64,000 bases of DNA from Nocardiopsis sp. NRRL B-16309 (GCF_001279585.1 NZ_LGEC01000103.1:124001-188000); one strand, 5' to 3'. Counted from the first letter of the stretch, positions 48,748 to 56,859 are shown. Program-made: numbers and translations. Notes: generated from the letters alone by a model not told the origin.

Positions 48748-49950
48748 ATGCGCAACGGGCGTTCCAAGCTCGCCGTTCTGGCGGCCATCCCCCTGCTCGC
48801 GGCGGCGTGCAGCAGTGGCGGCGGCAGTGACACCGGCACCGACAGCGAGGGCGGCGAGCTCAGCGGCACCCTGACCGGTGCCGGAGCCAGCTTCCCCGAT
48901 CCCCTCTTCCAGGACTGGATCTACACCTACAACGACGTGCAGCCCGGCGTCGAGGTCAACTACCAGAGCGTCGGCTCCGGCGCCGGCGTCGAGCAGTTCC
49001 TGGAGGAGACGGTCGACTTCGGCTCCTCCGAGGAGCCCCTGAGCGAGGAGGAGCTGCAGGCCGCGCTCGACACCCGTGGCTGCGAGGCCGTGCAGTTCCC
49101 GGTCGTGTTCGGCTCCGTGGTCGTCGCCTTCGACAACCCCGACCTCGACGGCCTGGTCCTGGACGCGGAGGCCGTGGCCGGCATCTTCGCCGGTCGGATC
49201 ACCTCCTTCGACGACCCGGCGATCGCCGACCTCAACCCCGACATGGACCTTCCGGACGACGAGATCGTCCCGGTCCACCGCTCGGACGGCTCGGGCACCA
49301 CCAAGGTCTTCACGCACTACCTGTCCACCGAGGTCGACTGGTGGGCCGAGGAGTTCGGCGCGGACAAGGAGATCCAGTGGGCTGACGGCCTGGTCGGCGG
49401 TCAGCAGAACGACGGCGTGGCCCAGGGCATCACCCAGAACCCGGGCGGCGTGGGCTACGTCAACCAGTCCTTCGCGATGGAGGCCGGCCTGTCCACCGCC
49501 TCGATCGTCAACGAGGACGGCAACCCGATCGAGCCGACCCTGGAGGCCACCACCATCGCCTCCGAGGAGGCCGAGATCCCGGACAACTTCCAGTTCACGA
49601 TCGACAACATCGGTGGTGAGGGCTACCCGATCGCGGGCAGCAACTTCATCTTCACCTACACCTGTGGCTACGAGGCCGCCACGGCCGACATGATCACCGA
49701 CTTCTGGACCTGGGCGATGACCGACGAGGCCGCCGACGAGCTGGCCCTGGAGCTCGGCTACGCCCCGCTGGGCGACAGCCTCAAGGAGCGCGTGCTCGAG
49801 ACCATCGAGCTGACCAACGCCGAGAGCGGCGGTCTGCCGGGCGACCCCGGCGCCGCGGCCGAGGGTGACGCCGGTGCCGAGGACGAGGCGGCCGAGGGCG
49901 ACGCCGCAGACGACGCCGAGGCCACCGACGCCGAGGCCGACGAGGAGTAA
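48748..49950 (+). CDS. pstS: Phosphate-binding lipoprotein
   Basis: A 400-residue receptor. The signal peptide (MRNGRSKLAVLAAIPLLAAA) ends at lipobox LAAAC. Phosphate-binding motifs are GAGASFPDPLFQDW, YQSVGSGAGVEQF, FGSSEEPL and HRSDGSGTTKVF, all typical of PstS. The last 45 residues are an acidic, Ala/Glu/Asp-rich tail (AEGDAGAEDEAAEGDAADDA), not part of the fold and unusual for PstS; it may be a surface linker. The ATG follows GAGGAG. A strong hairpin after the stop should make pstS exceed pstCA. Confidence 0.95.
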   Translation: MRNGRSKLAVLAAIPLLAAACSSGGGSDTGTDSEGGELSGTLTGAGASFPDPLFQDWIYTYNDVQPGVEVNYQSVGSGAGVEQFLEETVDFGSSEEPLSEEELQAALDTRGCEAVQFPVVFGSVVVAFDNPDLDGLVLDAEAVAGIFAGRITSFDDPAIADLNPDMDLPDDEIVPVHRSDGSGTTKVFTHYLSTEVDWWAEEFGADKEIQWADGLVGGQQNDGVAQGITQNPGGVGYVNQSFAMEAGLSTASIVNEDGNPIEPTLEATTIASEEAEIPDNFQFTIDNIGGEGYPIAGSNFIFTYTCGYEAATADMITDFWTWAMTDEAADELALELGYAPLGDSLKERVLETIELTNAESGGLPGDPGAAAEGDAGAEDEAAEGDAADDAEATDAEADEE

Positions 49951-49957
49951 CCCCTCC

Positions 49958-49990
49958 GGGCGGTCGGGTCGGCACCCGGCCCGACCGCCC
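49958..49990 (+). terminator. Attenuating hairpin between pstS and pstC
   Basis: An 11-bp perfect stem, GGGCGGTCGGG with CCCGACCGCCC, around an 11-base loop that can extend pairing by CGG/CCG. It begins 8 bases after the pstS stop and has no U-tract. Confidence 0.75.
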
Positions 49991-50062
49991 TCCACCCGCC
50001 GCCCCGGAGTGACGGGGCGGCACTGGTCTGCACTCCCACCGAAAGCCACAGAGGAGAAGCCC

Positions 50063-51070
50063 ATGTCCACCGAGGCCCCCGAGACGCCTCCAGCCCGTGA
50101 GGACGCACGGCGGGGGACACTGACGTCCAGCAGAGGACGTCTGGCCGATCCGATCTTCAAGTGGGTCGTCACCGCCTGCGGCGCCCTCGTGCTGGTCATC
50201 CTGGCCCTGATGGTCCTGCGGACCGTGTCCGAGGCCTGGCCGGTCTTCGTCAAGGAGGGCTTCTTCGGCTTCCTGGTCGGTGACACGTGGGACGCGGGAG
50301 GCTCGCGCGACGAGATCACCGGCACCTACGGTGCCTGGCCGTTCATCTACGGCACGCTGGTCACGGCCGTCATCGCCCTCGCCATCGCGCTGCCGCTGGC
50401 GATCATGGTCGCCGTGTACCTCACCCACATGGCGCCGCGCCGCCTGGCCAAGCCGCTCTCCTACACGGTGGAGCTGCTGGCCGCGGTGCCGAGCGTCATC
50501 TTCGGCCTCTGGGGCCTGCACTGGTTCCTGCCGAACGTGCTCCGCCCCTTCTTCGAGTTCCTCGAAGCCACGCTGGGGTGGTTCTTCCTGTTCGAAGGGC
50601 CGGTCCGCGGCGTCGGCTACCTGCCCGCCGGGATCGTCCTGGCCATCATGATCCTGCCGATCATGACCGCGATCATCCGCGAGGTGGTCGCCGTCCAGCC
50701 CCTCGAACAGCAGATGGCCGCCTACGCCCTGGGCTCCACCCGGTGGGAGGTCGTCTCGAAGGTGGTCCTGCCCTCCAGCTTCTCCGGGATCGTGGCCGCC
50801 ACCATGCTGGGGCTCGGCCGCGCGCTGGGCGAGACCATCGCCGTGCTGATGCTGATCGGCGGCTCCCAGTCCTGGGGCGCCAGCCTCTTCGGCACGGGCA
50901 GCAGCATGGCCTCGCACATCGCCGCGACCTTCGGCGAGGCCTCCCCGGAGGGCCGGACCGGGCTGATGGCGATCGGTGTCGCCCTGTTCCTGGTCACGAT
51001 GATCGTCAACATCCTCGCCCGCGTGATCGTGTGGCGCCTGGGACAGCACACGGGAGACGCCGCCGTATGA
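50063..51070 (+). CDS. pstC: Phosphate ABC transporter permease PstC
   Basis: A 335-residue permease with six membrane helices: VVTACGALVLVILALMVLRT first, then the PstC coupling region MAAYALGSTRWEVVSKVVLP with SSFSGIVAATMLGLGRALGE. The conserved TYGAWPFIYGTLVTAVIALA and AAVPSVIFGLWGLHWFLPNV segments are present. The ATG at 50063 has GAGGAG. It overlaps pstA by 4 bases and with it forms the phosphate channel. Confidence 0.95.
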   Translation: MSTEAPETPPAREDARRGTLTSSRGRLADPIFKWVVTACGALVLVILALMVLRTVSEAWPVFVKEGFFGFLVGDTWDAGGSRDEITGTYGAWPFIYGTLVTAVIALAIALPLAIMVAVYLTHMAPRRLAKPLSYTVELLAAVPSVIFGLWGLHWFLPNVLRPFFEFLEATLGWFFLFEGPVRGVGYLPAGIVLAIMILPIMTAIIREVVAVQPLEQQMAAYALGSTRWEVVSKVVLPSSFSGIVAATMLGLGRALGETIAVLMLIGGSQSWGASLFGTGSSMASHIAATFGEASPEGRTGLMAIGVALFLVTMIVNILARVIVWRLGQHTGDAAV

Positions 51071-51990
51071 GCACCACGACCACCACGCCTCCGACGCCGT
51101 CCGCGCCCTCCGGGCACACGCCGCTGAGCGTGCGCAGCCGGGGCGCCGGCACGCGACGGATCAAGGACCGCGTGTCGACCGTCGTCCTGACGGCCGCGAT
51201 GGTCATCGCGATGATCCCGCTGGTCCTCATCATCTTCGAGGTGACCCGGCGCGGCATCGGGGTCGTCGACCTGGACTTCATCACCCAGAGGGAGCCCCCG
51301 CCCCGCCGCGAGGGCGGCGGCTACGTGGCCGGTTTCGTCGGCACGCTCTACATCATGGCGCTGGCCGTCCTGATGTCGATCCCGTTCGGCATCGCCACGG
51401 CCGTCTACATCGTGGAGTACGGGCCGAACCGGCTGACCGCGGTGATCCGCTTCTTCACGGACGTCATGACGGGTATCCCGTCGATCTTCGTCGGCCTGTT
51501 CGTCTACGGCCTGCTCGTGGTCGGCTGGGGCGGTCTGGGCTTCGGTACCTTCGTGGGCGCCGTGGCGATCGCCGTGATGATGCTGCCGATCGTGACACGA
51601 TCAGCGGAGGAGATGCTCCGCCTCGTCCCGCAGGAGATCCGCAACGCCAGCTACGGCCTGGGCGCCCGCAAGTGGCAGACCATCGTGCACACGGTCCTGC
51701 CCGCCGCCGGACCCGGCCTGGCCACCGGTTCGATGCTCGCGGTGGCGCGCGGGATCGGTGAGACGGCGCCGCTGATGCTCACCGCGTTCGGGTCGGGCCT
51801 GATCGTGACCGCGTTCCAGGGCAGTGCCCAGGGCGCCGTGCCCCTGCAGCTGTACCGGGGCGCGTCCCAGCCGTTCGAGGCCGGGATCGACCGCGCCTGG
51901 GGCGCGGCGCTGTGCCTGTTCGCCCTGGTGCTGCTGTTCACAGTGGTCGCCCGCTGGATCGGTTCCCGGGGCGCCTCGCGCACCAGCTGA
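51067..51990 (+). CDS. pstA: Phosphate ABC transporter permease PstA
   Basis: A 307-residue permease with six helices after a 40-residue Thr/Pro-rich cytoplasmic N-terminus. PstA hallmarks are GGYVAGFVGTLYIMALAVLM, TDVMTGIPSIFVGLFVYGLL and the coupling loop IRNASYGLGARKWQTIVHTV, followed by AVARGIGETAPLMLTAFGS. It pairs with PstC. No phoU gene follows in the window, unlike in enterobacterial pst operons, though actinomycete phoU is commonly elsewhere. Confidence 0.95.
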   Translation: MSTTTTTPPTPSAPSGHTPLSVRSRGAGTRRIKDRVSTVVLTAAMVIAMIPLVLIIFEVTRRGIGVVDLDFITQREPPPRREGGGYVAGFVGTLYIMALAVLMSIPFGIATAVYIVEYGPNRLTAVIRFFTDVMTGIPSIFVGLFVYGLLVVGWGGLGFGTFVGAVAIAVMMLPIVTRSAEEMLRLVPQEIRNASYGLGARKWQTIVHTVLPAAGPGLATGSMLAVARGIGETAPLMLTAFGSGLIVTAFQGSAQGAVPLQLYRGASQPFEAGIDRAWGAALCLFALVLLFTVVARWIGSRGASRTS

Positions 51991-52137
51991 CCGACCGCTC
52001 CGACCGTACGGGGCCGTGGGCCGGGACCTCCCGGCACGCGGCCCCGCCGCCGTCCCCGGTCCGCCTTCCGCGCCCGCTGTGTTCGCCGATAGCCTGGCGC
52101 GATCCGAGCCCTCGAATCCCCTGAGAGTGTGACCCCC

Positions 52138-52356
52138 ATGACCGAGACCTCCCAGTACGCCGCCACGTTCTCCCTCGTCGACACCGACGGCGACGGCCGC
52201 ATCTCGGCCGGTGAGCTGGCCGATCTCATCCGCCGGCTCGGCGACGAGTGCACCGAGGAGCGGGCCGCGGAGGCCGTGGCCGCGATGGACGCCGACCACG
52301 ACGACCTCATCTCCCTGGCGGAGTTCGCCGCCTACATGTCGCGGAACCAGGGCTGA
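52138..52356 (+). CDS. Small EF-hand calcium-binding protein (copy 1)
   Basis: A 72-residue protein with two EF-hands: loops DTDGDGRISAGE (residues 17-28) and DADHDDLISLAE (about 53-64), each flanked by helices. All 12-position ligand residues of loop 1 are canonical; loop 2 has Asp at position 6 where Gly is usual, so its calcium affinity may be lower. It resembles streptomycete CabB-like calmodulin-type proteins. The ATG at 52138 is favoured over a GTG nine bases earlier. A paralogue of the same length lies at 54475. The converging tetR gene begins 7 bases past its stop. Confidence 0.88.
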   Translation: MTETSQYAATFSLVDTDGDGRISAGELADLIRRLGDECTEERAAEAVAAMDADHDDLISLAEFAAYMSRNQG

Positions 52357-52363
52357 CCCTCCC

Positions 52364-53101
52364 TCACGTACGCCAGCGCCAGCCCAGCTCCTCACCGGTC
52401 GGCGGCGGCCCGGGGAGGACGTCCGGGCCGCCGCCGTCGCTTCCCCCTCCCGTGTCCGCGCCGCCGCGGTCTCCCGCGCCGCTCGGACCGCGGCCTCCGC
52501 CACCGTCGCCGCCGCGTGCGGCCGCGGCGTCCATCCCCCGTACGAGCAGCGCCAGATGGCGCCTGCGCAGCTGCCGCGTGCGCTCGGCGTCGGGCAGCCG
52601 GATGGCGGCGCACCCCTCCAGGACGAGCGTGACGTCGTCGGGGACGATGTCGGCGCGCAGCCGCCCGCACCCACGCGCCCGCTCGACCAGCCGCGTGCCC
52701 AGCTCCGCCGCCCGGAGCGAGTCCGCGTACATCTGCTCGGTCGGCGTGAACGATCCGGCGAGGTGGACGGTGAGCGAGTGCACGTCGGCGTCCACCACGC
52801 GGCCCAGGAACGCGGTGAGGGCCCGCCAGGGGTCGGGGTCGGCCAGGGCCGCCTCGGCCTCGCACACGAAGCGCAGGAGCCCGTCGTGGCAGAGCCTGCG
52901 CAGGAGTTCCTCCTTTCCCGCGTAGCGCCGGTAGAGGGCGCTCATGCCCACGCCCGCGCGGGCGGCCACGGCCGAGACCGGCGCCCTGGGGTCCTCGATG
53001 AAGACCGCGCGGGCGGCCTCCAGGATCGTCTCGTCGTTGCGTGCCGCCTGGCTCCGGCGCCCGGGGAGGCCGGCGGCGGAAGCCTCGTTCTTCTTGGCCA
53101 T
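52364..53101 (-). CDS. TetR-family regulator divergent from epoxide hydrolase
   Basis: A 245-residue repressor. The DNA-binding part is residues 20-70 (NDETILEAARAVFIEDPRAP, VSAVAARAGVGMSALYRRYA, GKEELLRRLC). The ligand domain runs to about 195, and the last 45 residues are a Gly-rich low-complexity tail not normal for the family. It is divergent from the epoxide hydrolase gene; two copies of a GGAACG-type inverted repeat lie in the 86 bases between them, so it should repress both genes until a substrate binds. Confidence 0.88.
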   Translation of the reverse strand: MAKKNEASAAGLPGRRSQAARNDETILEAARAVFIEDPRAPVSAVAARAGVGMSALYRRYAGKEELLRRLCHDGLLRFVCEAEAALADPDPWRALTAFLGRVVDADVHSLTVHLAGSFTPTEQMYADSLRAAELGTRLVERARGCGRLRADIVPDDVTLVLEGCAAIRLPDAERTRQLRRRHLALLVRGMDAAAARGGDGGGGRGPSGAGDRGGADTGGGSDGGGPDVLPGPPPTGEELGWRWRT

Positions 53102-53118
53102 GCCACGACCCTAGCACT

Positions 53119-53166
53119 GGAACGGATCGTTCCGTTCTGATACAGTCAAGGGGAACGAAGCATTCC
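53119..53166. promoter_or_regulatory. Double operator of the tetR/epoxide hydrolase pair
   Basis: GGAACG-GAT-CGTTCC (53119-53133) is a perfect inverted repeat. GGAACG-AAG-CATTCC (53152-53166) is the same site with one mismatch. Their centres are 33 bases apart, about three helical turns, placing two repressor dimers on one face of the DNA. Confidence 0.7.
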
Positions 53167-53187
53167 GTTCCAAAAATGGGAGCAGCC

Positions 53188-54300
53188 ATGCGCACCGAGA
53201 TCGTCCCCGCCCGCATCGACGTCCCGCAGGACCGGCTGGACGACCTCGCCGACCGCCTGCGCCGCACCCGCCGCCCCGACGCGCTGCCGGACGCCGGAGC
53301 CGACTACGGCGTGCCGGTGGACCGCGTCGAGCGCCTGCGCGCCCACTGGCTGGAGGCGTTCGACTGGCGAGCCCTGGAGGACCGGCTGAACGCCTACCCG
53401 CAGTTCACGACGGAGATCGACGGCGCGAACATCCACTTCCTGCACGTGCGCTCCTCCCGTGAGGACGCCACTCCCCTGGTGATCACGCACGGCTGGCCCG
53501 GGTCCGTGCTGGAGTACCTGAACGCGATCGACGCCCTGACCGAGCCGGAGTCGCCCCAGGACCCGGCCTTCCACGTGGTGCTGCCCTCCATGCCCGGGTT
53601 CGGCTTCTCCGGCCCGACCCGCGACCGGGGCTGGGACACCGCCCGCATCGCGCGCGCCTGGGTGGAGCTGATGGACCGCCTGGGCTACGAGTCCTACGGC
53701 GCGATGGGCAACGACGGCGGCTCGATGGTCTCGCCGGAGGTGGGCCGACTGGCGCCCGGGAAGGTGGTCGGGGTGCACGTCACCCAGCTGTTCTCCTTCC
53801 CCTCGGGTGACCCGGCCGAGTTCGCGGATCTGAGCGAGGAGGACCAGGCGGCGCTCGCGCACCTGCAGTGGTTCTACGAGAACAAGTTCTCCTTCAACCA
53901 GGTGCACAGCCAGCAGCCGCTGACGCTGGCCTACGCGCTGGCGGACTCCCCGGCCGGACTGCTGGCATGGAACAGCCAGCTGATGGACGACGACCTGGAC
54001 GACGAGTTCGTGGTCGCCAACGCGGCGGTGTACTGGCTGACCGGGACGGCGGCGTCGTCGATCCGCTTCTACTACGAGAACGCCCGCGCCGGGGCGCCGG
54101 ACGCCGGCCCGACGACCGTCCCGACCGCGCTGGCGATGTTCGAGGGCGACTTCCGGTCCATCCGCGCCTTCGCCGAGCGCGACCACCGCAACATCGTCCG
54201 CTGGAACTCCTACGGGAAGGGCGGCCACTACGCCGCCCACGCCGCCACCGACACCCTCGTGCGCGATGTGAGGAGGTTCTTCGCCGCAGGCGTCCGTTGA
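53188..54300 (+). CDS. Epoxide hydrolase (alpha/beta hydrolase with EHN domain)
   Basis: A 370-residue enzyme. The N-terminal EHN domain (residues 1-100: RIDVPQDRLDDLADRLRRTR, WLEAFDWRALEDRLNAYPQF, IHFLHVRS) precedes the hydrolase core: oxyanion motif THGWPGSVLE, nucleophile Asp in AMGNDGGSM, cap-domain residues, and a His in GKGGHYAAHAA. It should open epoxides to diols. The start is ATG 53188 (53176 is possible). The last 8 codons and the DNA after the stop are part of the 83-bp repeat found also at 39724. Confidence 0.88.
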   Translation: MRTEIVPARIDVPQDRLDDLADRLRRTRRPDALPDAGADYGVPVDRVERLRAHWLEAFDWRALEDRLNAYPQFTTEIDGANIHFLHVRSSREDATPLVITHGWPGSVLEYLNAIDALTEPESPQDPAFHVVLPSMPGFGFSGPTRDRGWDTARIARAWVELMDRLGYESYGAMGNDGGSMVSPEVGRLAPGKVVGVHVTQLFSFPSGDPAEFADLSEEDQAALAHLQWFYENKFSFNQVHSQQPLTLAYALADSPAGLLAWNSQLMDDDLDDEFVVANAAVYWLTGTAASSIRFYYENARAGAPDAGPTTVPTALAMFEGDFRSIRAFAERDHRNIVRWNSYGKGGHYAAHAATDTLVRDVRRFFAAGVR

Positions 54301-54387
54301 GGGTGGTAGGCCCGCCCCTCGCGGAGCGCCCGGGGCCGACAGCGGGCGGCGGGCGGGGGTTCTTCGCCGAAGGCGTCCGTTGAGGGA
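54275..54387 (+). repeat. 83-bp repeat, 1.4 copies (locus B), overlapping a gene end
   Basis: GGTTCTTCGCCGCAGGCGTC at 54275 recurs as GGTTCTTCGCCGAAGGCGTC at 54358, an 83-base period. The first copy encodes the end of the epoxide hydrolase, RFFAAGVR and its stop. The segments GGCGTCCGTTGAGGGTGGTA and GCGGAGCGCCCGGG align with the reverse complement of locus A at 39724. Confidence 0.8.
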
Positions 54388-54474
54388 CACGCGGAACGGG
54401 GCCGTGGGGGCGGCGCCCGCACGGCCCCAGTAGCCTGGTCCCCGACCACGCCCGCACACCTGAGACGTAGGCAG

Positions 54475-54693
54475 ATGCCCGACACCACCGAGTACGAAGC
54501 CACCTTCGCGTTCGTCGACGCCAACAGCGACGGCCTCATCTCCGCGCCGGAGTACGCCGACCTCATGCACCGGCTGGGCGACAGCTGCACCGAGGCCCAG
54601 GCACTGGCCGCGATCGAGGCCATGGACCAGGACGGCGACGGCCTGATCACGCTGGACGAGTTCATCCGGTTCATGTCCGACAACGAGGCCTGA
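54475..54693 (+). CDS. Small EF-hand calcium-binding protein (copy 2)
   Basis: A 72-residue paralogue of the gene at 52138. The EF loops are DANSDGLISAPE and DQDGDGLITLDE, both with full calcium ligands, so this copy should bind two ions. The framework YEATFAFVD, CTEAQALAAIEAMD matches the first copy (YAATFSLVD, CTEERAAEAVAAMD) closely. The pair flanks the tetR/epoxide hydrolase genes, pointing to a local duplication. Role is unknown; calcium buffering or signalling in hyphal development has been proposed for similar proteins. Confidence 0.88.
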   Translation: MPDTTEYEATFAFVDANSDGLISAPEYADLMHRLGDSCTEAQALAAIEAMDQDGDGLITLDEFIRFMSDNEA

Positions 54694-54730
54694 ACCCAGG
54701 ACTCCCGCGTCCCGGCCGCGGCCGCGACCC

Positions 54731-55456
54731 CTACCGCGGTTCGCTCGCCAGGTAGATCGTGTCGGGCACGCCCCGGGCCACCGGGACCTCGATCACGCGC
54801 ACCGACGCGAACCGGGCCGTCAGCGCCGCCTCGAAGGTGGGCACGGCGTTGGCGCTCCAGAAGGACAGCAGCCCGCCGGGGGCGAGCAGGCGGGTCAGCC
54901 GGTCGAGCCCGGCGGCCTCGTAGAGCCGGCCGTTGCCCTCGATCACCGTCCAGTCGGGACCGTTGTCGGTGTCCAGGCAGATGAGGTCGTAGCGGACCGG
55001 AGCCTCCGCGGCGGCGGCCTTCTCCAGCCACGCCACGATGTCGGCGTTGTGGACACGGCAGCGGGGATCGCGGTGGACGTACTCGGCCGCCTCGCCCAGC
55101 TCGCCGTCGTGCCAGGCGATCACCTGGGGTTCCAGCTCCACCACGTCCACGCGCGCGACCCGCGGGTGGTCCAGCGCCTCCCGTGCGGTGAACCCGACCC
55201 CGAGACCGCCCACGAGGACGCTCGCCCGCGAACGGCCCGCGGGCAGGGCGGTCAGGCCGACCCGCACCATCTCCCGCTCGGAGGTGCCGTCGCGGGTGTC
55301 CATGAGGAACAGGCCGTTGGAGTAGATCTCGTAGTGCGCGCCCACGCGCTTGAGAACCAGGTCGCCGCCGGTCTCCCCGGTGACCCTGGCCAGGGTGGCG
55401 GTCTCGCCCTCGGGGACCGTGTACCGCGCGTCGAGCGCCGTGTCTCGCTGCTCCAT
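54731..55456 (-). CDS. Spermidine-synthase-like protein
   Basis: A 241-residue protein of the polyamine-synthase/SAM-methyltransferase fold. The nucleotide-binding loop is VLVGGLGVGFTAREALDHPR, followed by RVDVVELEPQVIAWH and the substrate-loop ICLDTDNGPDWTV. In true spermidine synthases the last motif carries Asp residues that bind putrescine, and here D-T-D-N-G-P-D is partly kept. Stand-alone members without SpeD neighbours are common in actinomycetes and their substrates are unknown. The start used is ATG 55456; longer frames run through the tetR operator. Confidence 0.8.
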   Translation of the reverse strand: MEQRDTALDARYTVPEGETATLARVTGETGGDLVLKRVGAHYEIYSNGLFLMDTRDGTSEREMVRVGLTALPAGRSRASVLVGGLGVGFTAREALDHPRVARVDVVELEPQVIAWHDGELGEAAEYVHRDPRCRVHNADIVAWLEKAAAAEAPVRYDLICLDTDNGPDWTVIEGNGRLYEAAGLDRLTRLLAPGGLLSFWSANAVPTFEAALTARFASVRVIEVPVARGVPDTIYLASEPR

Positions 55457-55540
55457 CCCCACATTGTGCCCCTTACCCCGGGCGCGCGCCCTCCACGTCC
55501 GGCCGGGGCGGGGGAACTGCCTCGATCGAACCCTGGCGAG

Positions 55541-55562
55541 CTTTACCTTCCGGAAGGTAAAG
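55541..55562. promoter_or_regulatory. Perfect 22-bp operator of the tetR-SMR operon
   Basis: The arms CTTTACCTTCC and GGAAGGTAAAG are exact reverse complements with no spacer. The palindrome ends 7 bases before the tetR ATG at 55570, so bound repressor would block transcription start or translation. Confidence 0.8.
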
Positions 55563-55569
55563 TAGGACC

Positions 55570-56115
55570 ATGGAACGCAGCACGAGGACACGGATTCTGG
55601 ACGGGGCGCTCGACCTGCTCCGGGCCGAGGGGGGCGGGAGCGTCACCCTGGACGCCGCCGCCAGGCAGGCGGGGCTGACCAAGCCCGGACTGATGTACCA
55701 CTTCCCGACCAAGGAGGCCCTCAAGCTCGGCATCGTCGACCACGTCGCCGCACGGTGGGAGGAGATGCTGCTCGACCGCCTGGGCGGACCGCTCGACGCG
55801 GCCTCACCGCACCGGCGCACGCGCGCCTACGTGGAGGTCGCTCTGACCGCCCCGTTCGACCGGGCCGACTACGCCGTCTGCACCGACGCCCTGTACCGCG
55901 ACGCCTTCCACCAGACCTGGGAGCGCCGCTTCGGGCCCTGGCTGCTCCTGCCCGACGACCTGCCGGACCAGGACCGCGCCCGGCTCACCGCCGCACGGCT
56001 CCTGGCGGACGGCTACTGGACGGCCGCCGCCACCGGCGTCTTCCCCGTCCTCGAACGCGACCGCGCACGGGTGGTCGCGATCACCGACGACCTGCTGAGA
56101 GACGAGAGCCCATGA
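55570..56115 (+). CDS. TetR-family repressor of an SMR efflux pair
   Basis: A 181-residue repressor: residues 5-52 form the helix-turn-helix (TRTRILDGALDLLRAEGGGS, VTLDAAARQAGLTKPGLMYH, FPTKEALKLGIV). The C-terminal ligand domain is rich in Trp and Tyr, suited to aromatic cationic drugs. The stop overlaps the first SMR gene by 4 bases. The perfect palindrome just upstream is its expected binding site, giving an autoregulated efflux operon. Confidence 0.9.
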   Translation: MERSTRTRILDGALDLLRAEGGGSVTLDAAARQAGLTKPGLMYHFPTKEALKLGIVDHVAARWEEMLLDRLGGPLDAASPHRRTRAYVEVALTAPFDRADYAVCTDALYRDAFHQTWERRFGPWLLLPDDLPDQDRARLTAARLLADGYWTAAATGVFPVLERDRARVVAITDDLLRDESP

Positions 56116-56471
56116 AGCAGTGGCTGTTCCTGCTGACCGCGATCCTCCTGGAGGTCACCGCGACCCTCTCCCTGCGTGCCGCGCTCGACCACCCCGGCTG
56201 GTTCGCGGTGGTGGGCCTCGGCTACCTCGGCGCGTTCGTCGCGCTCTCCCACGTCCTGCGCCTGGGCATGGGCGTCGGCGTCGCCTACGGCGTGTGGGCC
56301 GCGACCGGCGTCGCCCTCACCGCCGTCCTGGCCACGTTCCTCTTCGGCGACCCCCTGACCGCGTCCATGGGCCTGGGCATCGCCCTGGTCATCGGCGGCG
56401 TGCTGTGCGTGGAGCTGGGCTCCCAGGCCGCGCACGCCCGCACGAGCGAGCGGGAAGGGACGAGCGTATGA
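56112..56471 (+). CDS. Small multidrug resistance protein, subunit 1
   Basis: A 119-residue four-helix SMR transporter. The essential Glu is in helix 1 (LLTAILLEVTATLSLRAAL), with GVGVAYGVWAATGVALTAVL in helix 3 and GIALVIGGVLCVELGS in helix 4. SMR proteins export cationic drugs or guanidinium compounds in exchange for protons. The C-terminal tail (HARTSEREGTSV) is longer than in EmrE. The gene overlaps both neighbours by 4 bases, and the second SMR subunit suggests a heterodimer of the EbrAB type. Confidence 0.93.
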   Translation: MKQWLFLLTAILLEVTATLSLRAALDHPGWFAVVGLGYLGAFVALSHVLRLGMGVGVAYGVWAATGVALTAVLATFLFGDPLTASMGLGIALVIGGVLCVELGSQAAHARTSEREGTSV

Positions 56472-56794
56472 CCTGGCTCTTCATCTCCGGAGCGGTGCTC
56501 ACCGAGGTCGCCGGCACGCTGTCGCTGCGGATGGCCTCCCAGGAGAACGCGAACAGGTGGTGGTTCGCGGCGGTGGCCGCGGGCTACCTGGCCGCGTTCG
56601 GGCTGCTCACCCTGGCCCTGCTCGGCGGCATGGCGGTCGGCGTCGCCTACGGGATCTGGGCCGCCTCGGGCGTCGCGCTGACCGCGCTCGCCTCACGCCT
56701 GCTCTTCGACGAACCCCTCACCAGGGTGATGGTGCTGGGCATCGGACTGATCATCGCCGGTGTGCTGCTCATCGAGCTGGGCTCCGGCCACTGA
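56468..56794 (+). CDS. Small multidrug resistance protein, subunit 2
   Basis: A 108-residue SMR protein. Helix 1 carries the conserved Glu (FISGAVLTEVAGTLSLRMA), helix 3 is GVAYGIWAASGVALTAL, and helix 4 is VLGIGLIIAGVLLIELGS. Positive charges are distributed differently from subunit 1, as expected if the two insert in opposite orientations to form an antiparallel heterodimer. Overlaps subunit 1 by 4 bases and ends the operon before a bidirectional terminator. Confidence 0.93.
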   Translation: MTWLFISGAVLTEVAGTLSLRMASQENANRWWFAAVAAGYLAAFGLLTLALLGGMAVGVAYGIWAASGVALTALASRLLFDEPLTRVMVLGIGLIIAGVLLIELGSGH

Positions 56795-56859
56795 CCCCGC
56801 GCCGGGGCCCGCCTCCGGACACGGGGCCGGACCCCGGCACCACTCCCCACCCAGGCGCC

